DNA from: Nitrospira lenta
Lineage (GTDB): Bacteria > Nitrospirota > Nitrospiria > Nitrospirales > Nitrospiraceae
NCBI GenBank assembly: GCA_945865525.1
Contig: CAMBDY010000012.1
Location: forward strand, 1-64,000
Length of the DNA stretch: 64,000 bases
Reading direction: 5' to 3'
Under the pieces are notes generated by a model. The model saw only the letters and a program-made list of their open reading frames with translations. It did not search any database and had not been told where the DNA came from. The position numbers were made by a program, and so were the translations under genes. Positions 17,066-25,733 of the stretch are shown here, in pieces; the stretch's first letter is position 1; every line of letters starts with the position of its first letter.

Positions 17066-18157
17066 TCACCGCGGGAAAAAATACGCGGTGATAGCCGTGA
17101 CGACGATGTTGGCCAACGCGATCGGCAACATGACCTTCCAGCCGAACCGCATCAACTGGTCGTAACGCAGCCGAGGCAACGTGGCGCGCAACCAGAAAAA
17201 TAGGAAGAGGAACATATAGACTTTCAAGGTAAACCAAGCGACGTTTTCGACCCAGGCCAGCTGCTCGAGGCCGGCATAGCCGAGGATCGTGCCGGGATAG
17301 GGGGCGTTCCAGCCCCCCAGGAAGAGCGAGGCGGCCACGCAGGACACAAGCACCATGTTGGCGTATTCCGCGATGAAGAAGAACGCGAAGCGCATACCGC
17401 TATATTCCGTGAAGAATCCGGCCACGAGTTCGCTCTCCGCTTCCGGTAAGTCGAAGGGGACACGATTGGTCTCGGCCACGGCGGAAATGACAAAGACGAC
17501 GAAGGCGAAGATTTGGGTATGGATTGGGAAAAACCCATCCGGCCTGGCGCCCCAGATGAACCAATGCCAAAAGCCGCCGGCCTGGGCCTGCGTGATGGTG
17601 ACGAGGCTCAGAGAGCCGGACAGCAAGAGCACCCCGACGATGGCCAGCCCGACGTTCAGCTCGTAGCTAATAACCTGGGCCGCAGAACGCAGGCCTCCCA
17701 GGAGCGAGTATTTGCTGTTGGAGGACCAGCCACCCAGAATGATCCCGTAGGCGCCGATCGAGGCAAAGGCCAAGATGTACAGGACGCCAATGTTGATGTC
17801 ACTGATGACGAAGGGTTTGATCGTAATGCCAAAGATGTTCACGGTGACGTTCGGGCCGAAGGGGATGACGGCGAACCCGATCATGGCCGGCACCATGGCT
17901 AGGATCGGCGCTAGGGTGAACATGGCTTTGTTCGCCCCGGCCGGCACGATGTCTTCCTTAAAGAACAGCTTGAGTCCGTCGGCGATTGGCTGAAGGATGC
18001 CATAGGGACCGACTTCCATTGGGCCCATGCGATCCTGCATCCAACCGAGTACTTTTCGCTCGGCTAGGGTTAGGATCATGACCGTCAACATCACGATGCC
18101 CATTACTGCCACTATTTGGGCGAGCGATACTGCAAGTCGCAGGCTTAGTTCAGTCAC
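17066..18157 (-). CDS. nuoH: NADH:quinone oxidoreductase subunit H
   Basis: NuoH forms the quinone chamber at the joint of the two arms of complex I. Family blocks: LAERKVLGWMQDRMGPMEVGPYGILQPIADGLKLFFKED, GGWSSNSKYSLLGGLRSAAQVISYE, and the charged loop VPFDLPEAESELVAGFFTEYSGMRFAFFFIAEY. About eight helices in 363 residues. The GTG at 18157 is preferred because AGGAG stands 7 nt upstream; a longer frame begins at 18178 but has no ribosome site. Confidence 0.95.
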   Translation of the reverse strand: MTELSLRLAVSLAQIVAVMGIVMLTVMILTLAERKVLGWMQDRMGPMEVGPYGILQPIADGLKLFFKEDIVPAGANKAMFTLAPILAMVPAMIGFAVIPFGPNVTVNIFGITIKPFVISDINIGVLYILAFASIGAYGIILGGWSSNSKYSLLGGLRSAAQVISYELNVGLAIVGVLLLSGSLSLVTITQAQAGGFWHWFIWGARPDGFFPIHTQIFAFVVFVISAVAETNRVPFDLPEAESELVAGFFTEYSGMRFAFFFIAEYANMVLVSCVAASLFLGGWNAPYPGTILGYAGLEQLAWVENVAWFTLKVYMFLFLFFWLRATLPRLRYDQLMRFGWKVMLPIALANIVVTAITAYFFPR

Positions 18158-18205
18158 GACAGCACTCCTGGATGGCAAGTGGAAAAGTAATACATGTTTG
18201 TTAGC

Positions 18206-20872
18206 TCACGTCGTTTTCCTCACCGAGACGGAGGCTGTCCGATAGGATGGGACCTTCGTCTCCGGATCGATGGTACAGTCGAAAAGTTGCAGGGCCTCCT
18301 GCGCGAAGTGATCGGGGAACCAAGCCAATCCTTCCGGCACGCGATCGAGTACTTTCACCGTCGTCGTACATTCGCCACGGCTGTTCGAGAGGTTGACACG
18401 ATCCCCTGTGGCGATGCCGAATTTGGCTGCATCCAGAGGGCCCATCTGCAAGAACCCGCTCGATTCGATCTGGAGTAGGCCCTTCGAATGGGTCGACAGT
18501 TTTCCCGAATGGAATAGGCTCTGAGTGAGGCCCAGCTGAACTGTTCCCTCCGGCCGTCCGGTCCGGGCGGGCAGAGTATACCGAGTCGCAAGGTCTCGGC
18601 GATATCCCCCCGTGACGTATCGCTCGACAGTGGCTCGATCGACGGAGGGAGGGATCGGTGTTGGGCCAAGCGATCCGTATCCGGGAATGACTGATCGGAT
18701 CTCTTTCAAGATTTCTTTGGCATCGCCATATTCCAATGGCGCATTGAGGAACACCGAGAAGGCCGAAAGGATTTCCCAGTCTGGGCGACTATCACCCACT
18801 GGATTGATCGCCGGCCGCACGGATTGGACATGGCCTTCCGAGTTAGTGACGGTCCCGGCTTTCTCCATGGCGGAGGCGGCAGGGAGCACCACATGGGCGA
18901 GCAGGGCTGTTTCTGTGAGGAACAGTTCCTGGCAGACGAGGAACTCTAGTTTACTCAAGGCTTCTTTAGCTCTGGTCTGGGGCGGAAGGCTCCCGACGGG
19001 ATTCTCTCCGACAACAAAGAGGGCTTTAATGGTTCCAGTTTGCGCCTGGTCGATCATCTCGAGGAGTGTGGCTCCTGGCGTTAGAGGGACTTCTTCTTTC
19101 CAGGCCCGCGCCATCTGGGCCCGCGCATCCTGGTCGGTGAGGTCGAGCGCGTTCGGTAACAGTTCTGCGACCGCTCCCATTTCAACCGCTCCTTGATCGT
19201 TATTTTCTTCCGCCAAAGGAGCGAATCCGCAGCCGCTGTCGGTCAATTTTCCAGTCAAGAGTAGCAGGTCGAGAAGATTGAGGCAGATGCCATAGCCTCC
19301 TTGACTGCGGAGCAGGGTCTGGCCTGCCAGTACAACGACGCGGCGGCCTTTTGCCACGGAGGCTGCCATCTGCACGAAGGATTCGCGCGAGACCCCTGTG
19401 CTCAGAGCCAGTTCGCCCCAGGAAAGCTGCTGGACTGCTTTGGAGATGGAGAGTACATAGTCTGAGGCTCGCTGCTGGAGCGTCCCCTCGATAAGGGTTT
19501 CCTCAACTACCGCTTTGAGCAGGCCAAGGACGGCGGCACTGAACTGGGCTGGTGCGACAGAGAAATGTTGCTGCGACAAATTGGTGATGTTACTAATCGT
19601 ACCGATCGCAGGCTGGAGCGCTTCGATTGTCAGCAGGGTCGCGTCATGTTTTTTGACGGCTTCTTTCACTCGAAGGCCGGTGATCGGATTAGTTTCGGTG
19701 ATATTGGTGCCGACCAGGAGGAGCACATCCGCCTGTACGATATCTTCGAAGGTGACGGTCCAGCGATGGGTGCCTTGCACACGCTTCATGGCCTGTACTC
19801 CATTGACATGGCCGTAGCGGGCGCTGCTGTCGAGATTATTAGTCCCGATCGTAAGGCGCATGAATTTCTGGAACAGATAGAGCTCTTCGTTGGTACAACG
19901 GCCGGAAATGAGGCCGCCGAAGGCCTGAGGGCCATGGGCTAGCTTGAGCCGAGTGATTTGTTCCGCCACAAACAGCAAGGCGTCTTCCCAGGTGACCTCG
20001 ACCAGCGCACCGTGTCGTCTGATCAAGGGCTTAGTGATTCGACCAGAATGGCTAGTGGCGTGAAATCCGAAGAATCCACGGGCGCAGAGGTCGCCATTGT
20101 TTCGACCGGTCCCCTGGGCGCTGTTCACTTCGATCAACGTCTGGTCCTTGGTTTGGACCGTGAGTTGGCAGCCGTCACCACAAAACGTACAGACCGTGTC
20201 GGCTCGCTTGAGCATCCAGGGGCGGTATTCGTACATCGAAAGACGGCTAGTGATGGCGCCGACCGGGCAAATCTGCACGCAGCCGCCGCAGAACTCACAG
20301 TCCAGCGGATGGGCGGCGAACGATTTGATCTCGGTCATCGTGCCTCGCCCGACCGGGGCGAGGGCTTTCACGTCCATCACTTCGTCACAGTAGCGGACGC
20401 AGCGTAAACATTGCACGCAGCGGTTCATCTGCGTTTCGATGAGGGGGCTGAAATATTCTTTCTGGAAGATGCGCTTGGTCTCCGCGAACCGGCTGGTCGT
20501 CGCGGTGTATTCATGCGAGAAGTCCTGCAGGTCGCATTTGCCGCCCTGGTCGCAGACCGGACAATCCAGCGGGTGATTCGCCAGGATGAACTCGAGGACC
20601 GACTTGTGGGCGTCGTGGACGACGGTTGTAGCGGTGCGAATGGACATACCTTCGGTCGCGACCGTGCTGCAGGAGGTCTGGAGCTTCGGCATCTTTTCGA
20701 CTTCGACCAGGCACATGCGACAGTTCGCATTCGGCTTGAGCTTCGGGTGGTAGCAGAAGTGGGGAATCATCACGCCGACCCGGCGAGCAGCTTCGATCAC
20801 CAGGGTACCCTTGGGTACCGAGATGGGAATGCCGTCGATCGTCACGCGAACGGTGTCGGTTGTGGTTGCCAT
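18206..20872 (-). CDS. nuoG: NADH:quinone oxidoreductase subunit G
   Basis: NuoG (888 residues) carries the 2Fe-2S and 4Fe-4S relay in the peripheral arm. Visible ligands: N-terminal ferredoxin CYHPKLKPNANCRMCLVEV; the His-ligated HPLDCPVCDQGGKC; two bacterial-ferredoxin motifs CVQCLRCVRYC and CEFCGGCVQICPVGA; and CTFCGDGC with a later NGDLCARG, which should hold the extra cluster N7 of the molybdopterin-oxidoreductase-like part. The rest is a molybdopterin oxidoreductase-like domain that carries no cofactor in complex I. It starts 2 nt after the nuoF stop. Confidence 0.96.
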   Translation of the reverse strand: MATTTDTVRVTIDGIPISVPKGTLVIEAARRVGVMIPHFCYHPKLKPNANCRMCLVEVEKMPKLQTSCSTVATEGMSIRTATTVVHDAHKSVLEFILANHPLDCPVCDQGGKCDLQDFSHEYTATTSRFAETKRIFQKEYFSPLIETQMNRCVQCLRCVRYCDEVMDVKALAPVGRGTMTEIKSFAAHPLDCEFCGGCVQICPVGAITSRLSMYEYRPWMLKRADTVCTFCGDGCQLTVQTKDQTLIEVNSAQGTGRNNGDLCARGFFGFHATSHSGRITKPLIRRHGALVEVTWEDALLFVAEQITRLKLAHGPQAFGGLISGRCTNEELYLFQKFMRLTIGTNNLDSSARYGHVNGVQAMKRVQGTHRWTVTFEDIVQADVLLLVGTNITETNPITGLRVKEAVKKHDATLLTIEALQPAIGTISNITNLSQQHFSVAPAQFSAAVLGLLKAVVEETLIEGTLQQRASDYVLSISKAVQQLSWGELALSTGVSRESFVQMAASVAKGRRVVVLAGQTLLRSQGGYGICLNLLDLLLLTGKLTDSGCGFAPLAEENNDQGAVEMGAVAELLPNALDLTDQDARAQMARAWKEEVPLTPGATLLEMIDQAQTGTIKALFVVGENPVGSLPPQTRAKEALSKLEFLVCQELFLTETALLAHVVLPAASAMEKAGTVTNSEGHVQSVRPAINPVGDSRPDWEILSAFSVFLNAPLEYGDAKEILKEIRSVIPGYGSLGPTPIPPSVDRATVERYVTGGYRRDLATRYTLPARTGRPEGTVQLGLTQSLFHSGKLSTHSKGLLQIESSGFLQMGPLDAAKFGIATGDRVNLSNSRGECTTTVKVLDRVPEGLAWFPDHFAQEALQLFDCTIDPETKVPSYRTASVSVRKTT

Positions 20873-20874
20873 TA

Positions 20875-22182
20875 TTACGGTCTTCCCGCAGGTCGTTTCA
20901 GGGCGATGAGGTTAGCTGCTTCCGCTTCATGGATCAGCCTGACATACTCGGGACGCCAATGCTTGAGGGTGCTCATGATCGGCGAGATTTCGGCGTCGCC
21001 GAAGGAGCAGACCGTGCGACCCACGATGTTCTTGCATAGATCGACCAAGGTTTCAAGGTCTTCCATCTGCCCACGTTTTGCGACGATTCGGCGCATGGTT
21101 TGTACCAACCAAGAGCTGCCTTCGCGGCAGGGACTGCACTTCCCGCAGGACTCATGGTAGAAAAATTCCATGAGGCGAAGCGCGGCCCAGACCATGTCCG
21201 TGCCCTCTTCCATCACGGTGACTCCGCCGGAGCCGAGCATGGAGCCGGCGGCGGCGACGGATTCGAAATCCAATTTGACGTCGAGGCTGTCCGGGGTGAG
21301 AAATGGGGCTGACGCTCCACCGGGGATGAAGGCCTTGAGCGGCTTGTTAGAACGCATACCTCCGGCTTCTTCGTAGATCAATTCGCGGAAGGTGACCCCC
21401 ATCGGTACTTCATAGTTGCCCGGCCGCTTCACATGGCCGCTCACGCAGAAGATTCTCGTGCCGGTGCTCTTGGGCGGAGAGCCGATGGCCGAGAACCATT
21501 CGGAGCCCCGGCTGATGATGTGGGGCAGGTTTGCGAGGGTCTCGACGTTATTCACCACGGTCGGTTTGTTATAGAGACCGTGTGTTGCAGGGAAGGGCGG
21601 TTTCACGCGCGGCAGACCGCGCTTGCCTTCGAGTGACTCCAATAAGGCGGTTTCTTCCCCGCAGATATAGGCGCCGGCGCCTCGGTGGACCCACACATTA
21701 ACGGTGATCCCTGCGCCTAGGATGTTTGCGCCGATGTAGCCGGCGATCCGTGCTTCCGCGATGGCGGACTCTAGAATTTTGGCCCCGAGGACGAATTCGC
21801 CTCGAATGTAAATATATGCGGATTCTGCCCCGATGGCGTAGGCGGCGAGCAGGATGCCTTCCAGGATTTGATGGGGGTCTCGCTCGATGAGCTGGCGGTC
21901 CTTGAATGTGCCTGGTTCGCTCTCGTCTGCGTTGCAGCAGAGATAGCGAGGGCCTTGATAGTCTTTGGGGAGGAATCCCCATTTGACGCCGGTCGGAAAT
22001 CCTGCACCGCCGCGGCCCCGGAGTCCTGACTTCATAACCGTAGTGGTGACCTCAGCCGGCGGTACTTTCCCTATGACCTTGCGGAGGGCCTGATAGCCGC
22101 CTGTCTGCTCATAATCTTGCAGCGACCCGGTGTAGCCGGGACGCTGCATATTTTTCAACAGGACTGGTTCGTGTTTTGACAT
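20875..22182 (-). CDS. nuoF: NADH:quinone oxidoreductase subunit F (NADH/FMN site)
   Basis: NuoF oxidizes NADH with FMN and carries cluster N3. Residues 50-70 contain the NADH/FMN loop GLRGRGGAGFPTGVKWGF. GAGAYICGEETALLESLEGKRG is the second flavin-binding block. The cluster ligands are ESCGKCSPCREGS plus the later cysteine in GRTVCSFGDAE. The 435 residues match the family. It is followed at 2 nt by nuoG and preceded by a 73-bp repeat-bearing gap after nuoE. Confidence 0.97.
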   Translation of the reverse strand: MSKHEPVLLKNMQRPGYTGSLQDYEQTGGYQALRKVIGKVPPAEVTTTVMKSGLRGRGGAGFPTGVKWGFLPKDYQGPRYLCCNADESEPGTFKDRQLIERDPHQILEGILLAAYAIGAESAYIYIRGEFVLGAKILESAIAEARIAGYIGANILGAGITVNVWVHRGAGAYICGEETALLESLEGKRGLPRVKPPFPATHGLYNKPTVVNNVETLANLPHIISRGSEWFSAIGSPPKSTGTRIFCVSGHVKRPGNYEVPMGVTFRELIYEEAGGMRSNKPLKAFIPGGASAPFLTPDSLDVKLDFESVAAAGSMLGSGGVTVMEEGTDMVWAALRLMEFFYHESCGKCSPCREGSSWLVQTMRRIVAKRGQMEDLETLVDLCKNIVGRTVCSFGDAEISPIMSTLKHWRPEYVRLIHEAEAANLIALKRPAGRP

Positions 22183-22255
22183 AGTTTCAAGATCAAACGC
22201 AAAACGTAAAAGATGAAAGGCACGACTCTAACTTTAGCATATAACGTTTCACGTC
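22183..22255. repeat. Imperfect inverted repeat between nuoE and nuoF
   Basis: Words ACGCAAAACGTAAAAGATGAAAGG on one side face AACGTTTCACGTCTTACGCG on the other, giving an imperfect hairpin. The ACGTTTCACG word recurs at 45487-45496. Confidence 0.4.
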
Positions 22256-22798
22256 TTACGCGTCGTGGTTTACGGCATTCGCGGGTTCCGGCCACATGAA
22301 GGGACCGGTCTTCAGGGAACAGGTTCCATATTTTTTGAGATCGGCCAGGATGCGGTCGAATTTTTCTTCCGTGAGCCGTTCGTAATAGTCCTCGTTGACC
22401 TGCATCATCGGCGCGGTTCCGCAGGCGGCGAGGCATTCGACGGTGCTGAGGGTAAAGAGTCTGTCAGCCGTCGTCTCGCCAGGCCCGATTCCAAGTTTCG
22501 TTTTCACCCAGCCGATGACGGTGTCAGACCCGACTAACGCGCACATCAAGGACTTGCAGATTTGGAGATGGAACTTCCCTACAGGCTTGAGATTGAGCAT
22601 CGTGTAGAACGTGGCTGTCTCATAGACCTGGGGCGGCGTGAGTCTCAGCATCTGGGCGATCTCTTTCATGGCCGCTTCCGATACGTAGCCCTCATCTTGT
22701 TGAGCCAGGTAGAGTAACGGAATCAACGCCGAGCGTTTCACCGGATAGTGGCTTAGAATTTCGGTTATTTCGTCTTTGTATTTTTCAATCAACTTCAC
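22256..22798 (-). CDS. nuoE: NADH:quinone oxidoreductase subunit E (2Fe-2S)
   Basis: NuoE (180 residues) has a thioredoxin-like fold holding cluster N1a. The four cysteine ligands are seen as CKSLMC (Cx4C) and CLAAC (Cx3C) in VECLAACGTAPMMQVNEDYYE. The N-terminal helical part has VKRSALIPLLYLAQQDEGYVSEAAMKEIA. Its presence with NuoF and NuoG means this is an NADH-oxidizing complex I, not an 11-subunit ferredoxin-linked form. Confidence 0.96.
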   Translation of the reverse strand: MKLIEKYKDEITEILSHYPVKRSALIPLLYLAQQDEGYVSEAAMKEIAQMLRLTPPQVYETATFYTMLNLKPVGKFHLQICKSLMCALVGSDTVIGWVKTKLGIGPGETTADRLFTLSTVECLAACGTAPMMQVNEDYYERLTEEKFDRILADLKKYGTCSLKTGPFMWPEPANAVNHDA

Positions 22799-22899
22799 AT
22801 TTATATTCCATTCATAGCGATGAATAATGAATAGAGAACGATGCGTGGAATCGTAAGAGTACCATCTGCCCTTCCGCGTTCATTATTCAGCGTTCTGCG
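22799..22899. repeat. Inverted repeat between nuoCD and nuoE
   Basis: TGAATAATGAATAGAGAACG near the left and CGTTCATTATTCAGCG near the right of this 101-bp gap are complementary over the GAATAATGAA/TTCATTATTC core. A stem could form in the operon mRNA. No coding sequence is seen. Confidence 0.45.
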
Positions 22900-24651
22900 C
22901 TATCGATCACATTCTCCCATCACGATATCGTACGTGCCAAAGATCGTGATGATGTCCGAAATCAAATAGCCTCGCGCCATATGGTCGAAGGCGCCCATAT
23001 GCACAAACGACGGTGAACGAATCTTCATCCGGTAGGGACGGGGACTGCCGTCGCTGACGATGAAGAAGCCCAATTCGCCCTTCGGGGCTTCGGTCGCGCA
23101 GTAGGTTTCGGCCTTCGGTGGCTTGATGCCCTGGGTATAAATGATGAAATGATGGATCAAGCTCTCCATGTCTCGCATGACCAACTCTTTGGGCGGCGGG
23201 ATATATTGCGGCGCCTCGGCCATGATCGCTCCAGATGGTAGTTGATCGAGACATTGCGCAATGATCTTGGCGCTCTGCCGCATCTCTTCCATGCGGATCC
23301 AGTACCGGTCGTAGGTGTCCCCGTTTTTCCCGATCGGCACTTCCCAATCGACTTTGTCGTAGACGCCGTAGGGCTCGGCTTTGCGGATATCGTAGGCGAC
23401 ACCCGATCCGCGCAAGACCGGCCCGGTGCAACCAAAATTGATCGCGTCTTCGGCCGAGAGCACGGCGACGTTCTTCGTGCGGCCGAGCCAGATGCGGTTT
23501 GAGGCGATGAGCGAATCGTATTCCTTGACCTTTTCAGGGAAAGTGTCGAGGAAGGCGTTCATCCGTTGGACCAGTTCGGGGGTGAAGTCGCTGTCGACAC
23601 CGCCGATGCGATAGTAGTTCAGGGTCAGCCGGGCGCCGCAGAGCGTTTCGAACATGTCCAAGAGGGTCTCGCGTTCGCGGAAGGTCCAGAAGAATACGGT
23701 CATCGCGCCGATATCTAGGGCCTGCGTGCCGAGCCAGAAGAGGTGTCCGATGATGCGCTGCATCTCCGCGACGATGGTGCGGATGTATTCGGCTCGGATT
23801 GGCACGGTGATATCAAGCAGTTTTTCTACGGACCGCACGTAGGCATAGTTGTTGGACATGGCGCAGACATAGTCGAGCCGGTCCGTGTGGGGGATGATCT
23901 GCATGTAGGTCAAGCCCTCGGCTAATTTTTCGACGCCACGATGGAGGTAGCCGAGATCCGGGGTGGCCTTCACGATCCGTTCGCCGTCCAGTTCAAGCAC
24001 AACACGTAAGACGCCGTGGGTGCTGGGATGCTGCGGACCCATGTTCAAGAGTAATTCCTCTTGCCGTCGGGAGTTAGGGAGGCCAGGCTCGGCTCGAAAG
24101 GCATTCTTTTGCTCCTCGGGGATTTCGTTTTCCACGACATCGAGGAGGGCATCGTCCATTCTCGGGATGAAGTCGAACTCGCTGCGCCAGCCGCGTCCTT
24201 CGGTTGGGAAGTCTTTTCGCAAGGGATAGCCTTCGGCATAGTCCTCCGGCATCAAAATGCGTCGGAGATCGGGATGGCCGGTGAAGCGAATGCCCATCAT
24301 GTCGTAGACTTCGCGCTCGAGGAATTCGGCGCCCTTCCAGATGCCGGTGACTGACGCAATCCTCGGATCGTCCTCGGTGATACGGGCCTTGAGCCGTAGA
24401 CGGTGTCCAAAGGGGAGCGAATGGAGGTGGTAGACAACCTCGAATCGGAGTTGATCTTCTGGGTAGTCGACCGCGCAGATATCGGTGAGCTGGTCGAAAG
24501 CTGCTTCTGGTGTATCGTGTAAATAGCGCGCAAGGTCCAGTAGCCGCATGGCGGCCACGGAAATAGAGGTCTCGGCGCGTGCCGCGTCAACATGGACTGC
24601 GAGGATCGCGTCTGGGAATTTGGTCTTCAGGTTGTCGAGCAGAGTTTGCAT
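22900..24651 (-). CDS. nuoC/nuoD: NADH:quinone oxidoreductase fused subunits C/D
   Basis: One 583-residue chain joins NuoC (about residues 1-180, with LPFGHRLRLKARITEDDPRIASVTGIWKGAEFLEREVYDMMGIRFTGHPDLRRILMPEDYAEGYPLRKDFP) to NuoD (about 200-583). The NuoD part contains NMGPQHPSTHGVLR near the quinone site, the conserved Y and H of the Q-pocket, and PKAETYCATEAPKGELGFFIVSDG. The end is the expected DIVMGECDR. Fusion of C and D is known in enterobacteria and others. NuoD is the homologue of the mitochondrial subunit NDUFS2, whose arginine is methylated by NDUFAF7; the midA gene at the head of this operon fits that. Confidence 0.97.
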   Translation of the reverse strand: MQTLLDNLKTKFPDAILAVHVDAARAETSISVAAMRLLDLARYLHDTPEAAFDQLTDICAVDYPEDQLRFEVVYHLHSLPFGHRLRLKARITEDDPRIASVTGIWKGAEFLEREVYDMMGIRFTGHPDLRRILMPEDYAEGYPLRKDFPTEGRGWRSEFDFIPRMDDALLDVVENEIPEEQKNAFRAEPGLPNSRRQEELLLNMGPQHPSTHGVLRVVLELDGERIVKATPDLGYLHRGVEKLAEGLTYMQIIPHTDRLDYVCAMSNNYAYVRSVEKLLDITVPIRAEYIRTIVAEMQRIIGHLFWLGTQALDIGAMTVFFWTFRERETLLDMFETLCGARLTLNYYRIGGVDSDFTPELVQRMNAFLDTFPEKVKEYDSLIASNRIWLGRTKNVAVLSAEDAINFGCTGPVLRGSGVAYDIRKAEPYGVYDKVDWEVPIGKNGDTYDRYWIRMEEMRQSAKIIAQCLDQLPSGAIMAEAPQYIPPPKELVMRDMESLIHHFIIYTQGIKPPKAETYCATEAPKGELGFFIVSDGSPRPYRMKIRSPSFVHMGAFDHMARGYLISDIITIFGTYDIVMGECDR

Positions 24652-24739
24652 CGTTTTAACTGCGAGCGGTGCGCGATTTGCGTGAAGCGCGTGACTGGCC
24701 AGCCGCGCCGGTCCTTACCCTTCTCGCTCGCCTCGTGGA

Positions 24740-25219
24740 CTATTTCACAAACACCTTTTCCCGTTGAATCTTTTCCTGCAATTTCAAGAGGCCGTCGAGT
24801 AAGGCTTCCGGACGGGGCGGGCATCCCGGTACATAGACATCGACGGGAATAATCTGATCGACGCCCTGGACCACGGCGTAACTGTTGTAGTGGTTACCAG
24901 AGGTCGCGCAGGAGCCCATGGAAATGACGTAGCGCGGCTCCGGCATCTGGTCATAGATGCGGCGGATCACTGGGGCCATTTTGCGAGTTACGGTGCCGGC
25001 GATGATCATGAGGTCCGACTGCCGCGGCGAGGCTCGGAAGACCCCTGCGCCGAACCGGTCCAAGTCGTAGCGCGACGACACGCTCGCAATCATTTCGATG
25101 GCGCAGCAGGCAAGGCCGAAGGTCATCGGCCATAAAGCCGACTTCCGCGACCAATTCACGACCGCATCCAGATTGGTCGTCAGGATATTCGCCTCAAACT
25201 GTCGCTCGAGAAAGCTCAT
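24740..25219 (-). CDS. nuoB: NADH:quinone oxidoreductase subunit B (cluster N2)
   Basis: NuoB (159 residues) holds the terminal cluster N2 next to the quinone. The ligands are visible: tandem cysteines in [11 protein letters not shown], a third in [12 protein letters not shown], and the last in [18 protein letters not shown]. The basic stretch [21 protein letters not shown] is typical. Length is normal. It lies 137 nt behind nuoA and 88 nt before nuoCD. Confidence 0.97.
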   Translation of the reverse strand: MSFLERQFEANILTTNLDAVVNWSRKSALWPMTFGLACCAIEMIASVSSRYDLDRFGAGVFRASPRQSDLMIIAGTVTRKMAPVIRRIYDQMPEPRYVISMGSCATSGNHYNSYAVVQGVDQIIPVDVYVPGCPPRPEALLDGLLKLQEKIQREKVFVK

Positions 25220-25356
25220 CGTTTATTATTTCTCTCTCTCTCTACGCATCGCTTGGAACGGGTGGCCTGGGCGGCTCCTATTGCGCGCATCGAGGAAGCG
25301 CATTGCCACCGTGCGCGTGCAACGAGTACCGTAGTCGGCCAGATTTCCCATCCATT

Positions 25357-25728
25357 CTAGTCCCATTCGAGCGCCCCTTTCTTCCAGGCGTACCAGAATC
25401 CGACCAAGAGGATGCCAATAAACACGAGCATCTCGACGAGTCCCAGGAGGCCGAGGGACTGATATCGGACAGCCCAGGGGATTAGGAAAATAATCTCGAT
25501 ATCAAAAATGACGAACAGCATGGCGATGACGTAGTAGCGCATCGGAAACTGGATACGTGCGTCAGAAAACAGCGGGCTGCCGCTCTCATAGGGGGCCAGC
25601 TTGGCTCGATAGGGACGGCTCGGCCTGACGAACCAGCCGGCGCCAAGCGTCACCACACCGAAGACAATGGCAATACCGATAAAGAGGAGAATCGGTATGT
25701 AATTCCCTGGGATGGTGGTATTGCCCAT
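25357..25728 (-). CDS. nuoA: NADH:quinone oxidoreductase subunit A
   Basis: NuoA (123 residues) has three helices and helps form the quinone entry region. The conserved block is KLAPYESGSPLFSDARIQFPMRYYVIAMLFVIFDIEIIFLIPWAV. It starts 5 nt after the stop of midA, the tightest junction in the first half of the operon, so the two are certainly co-transcribed. Confidence 0.96.
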   Translation of the reverse strand: MGNTTIPGNYIPILLFIGIAIVFGVVTLGAGWFVRPSRPYRAKLAPYESGSPLFSDARIQFPMRYYVIAMLFVIFDIEIIFLIPWAVRYQSLGLLGLVEMLVFIGILLVGFWYAWKKGALEWD

Positions 25729-25733
25729 ATGCG

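Noticed and set aside
20411-21160. 249-codon plus-strand frame across nuoF/nuoG
   Set aside because: It is antisense to conserved cluster motifs of both subunits and has no ribosome site.
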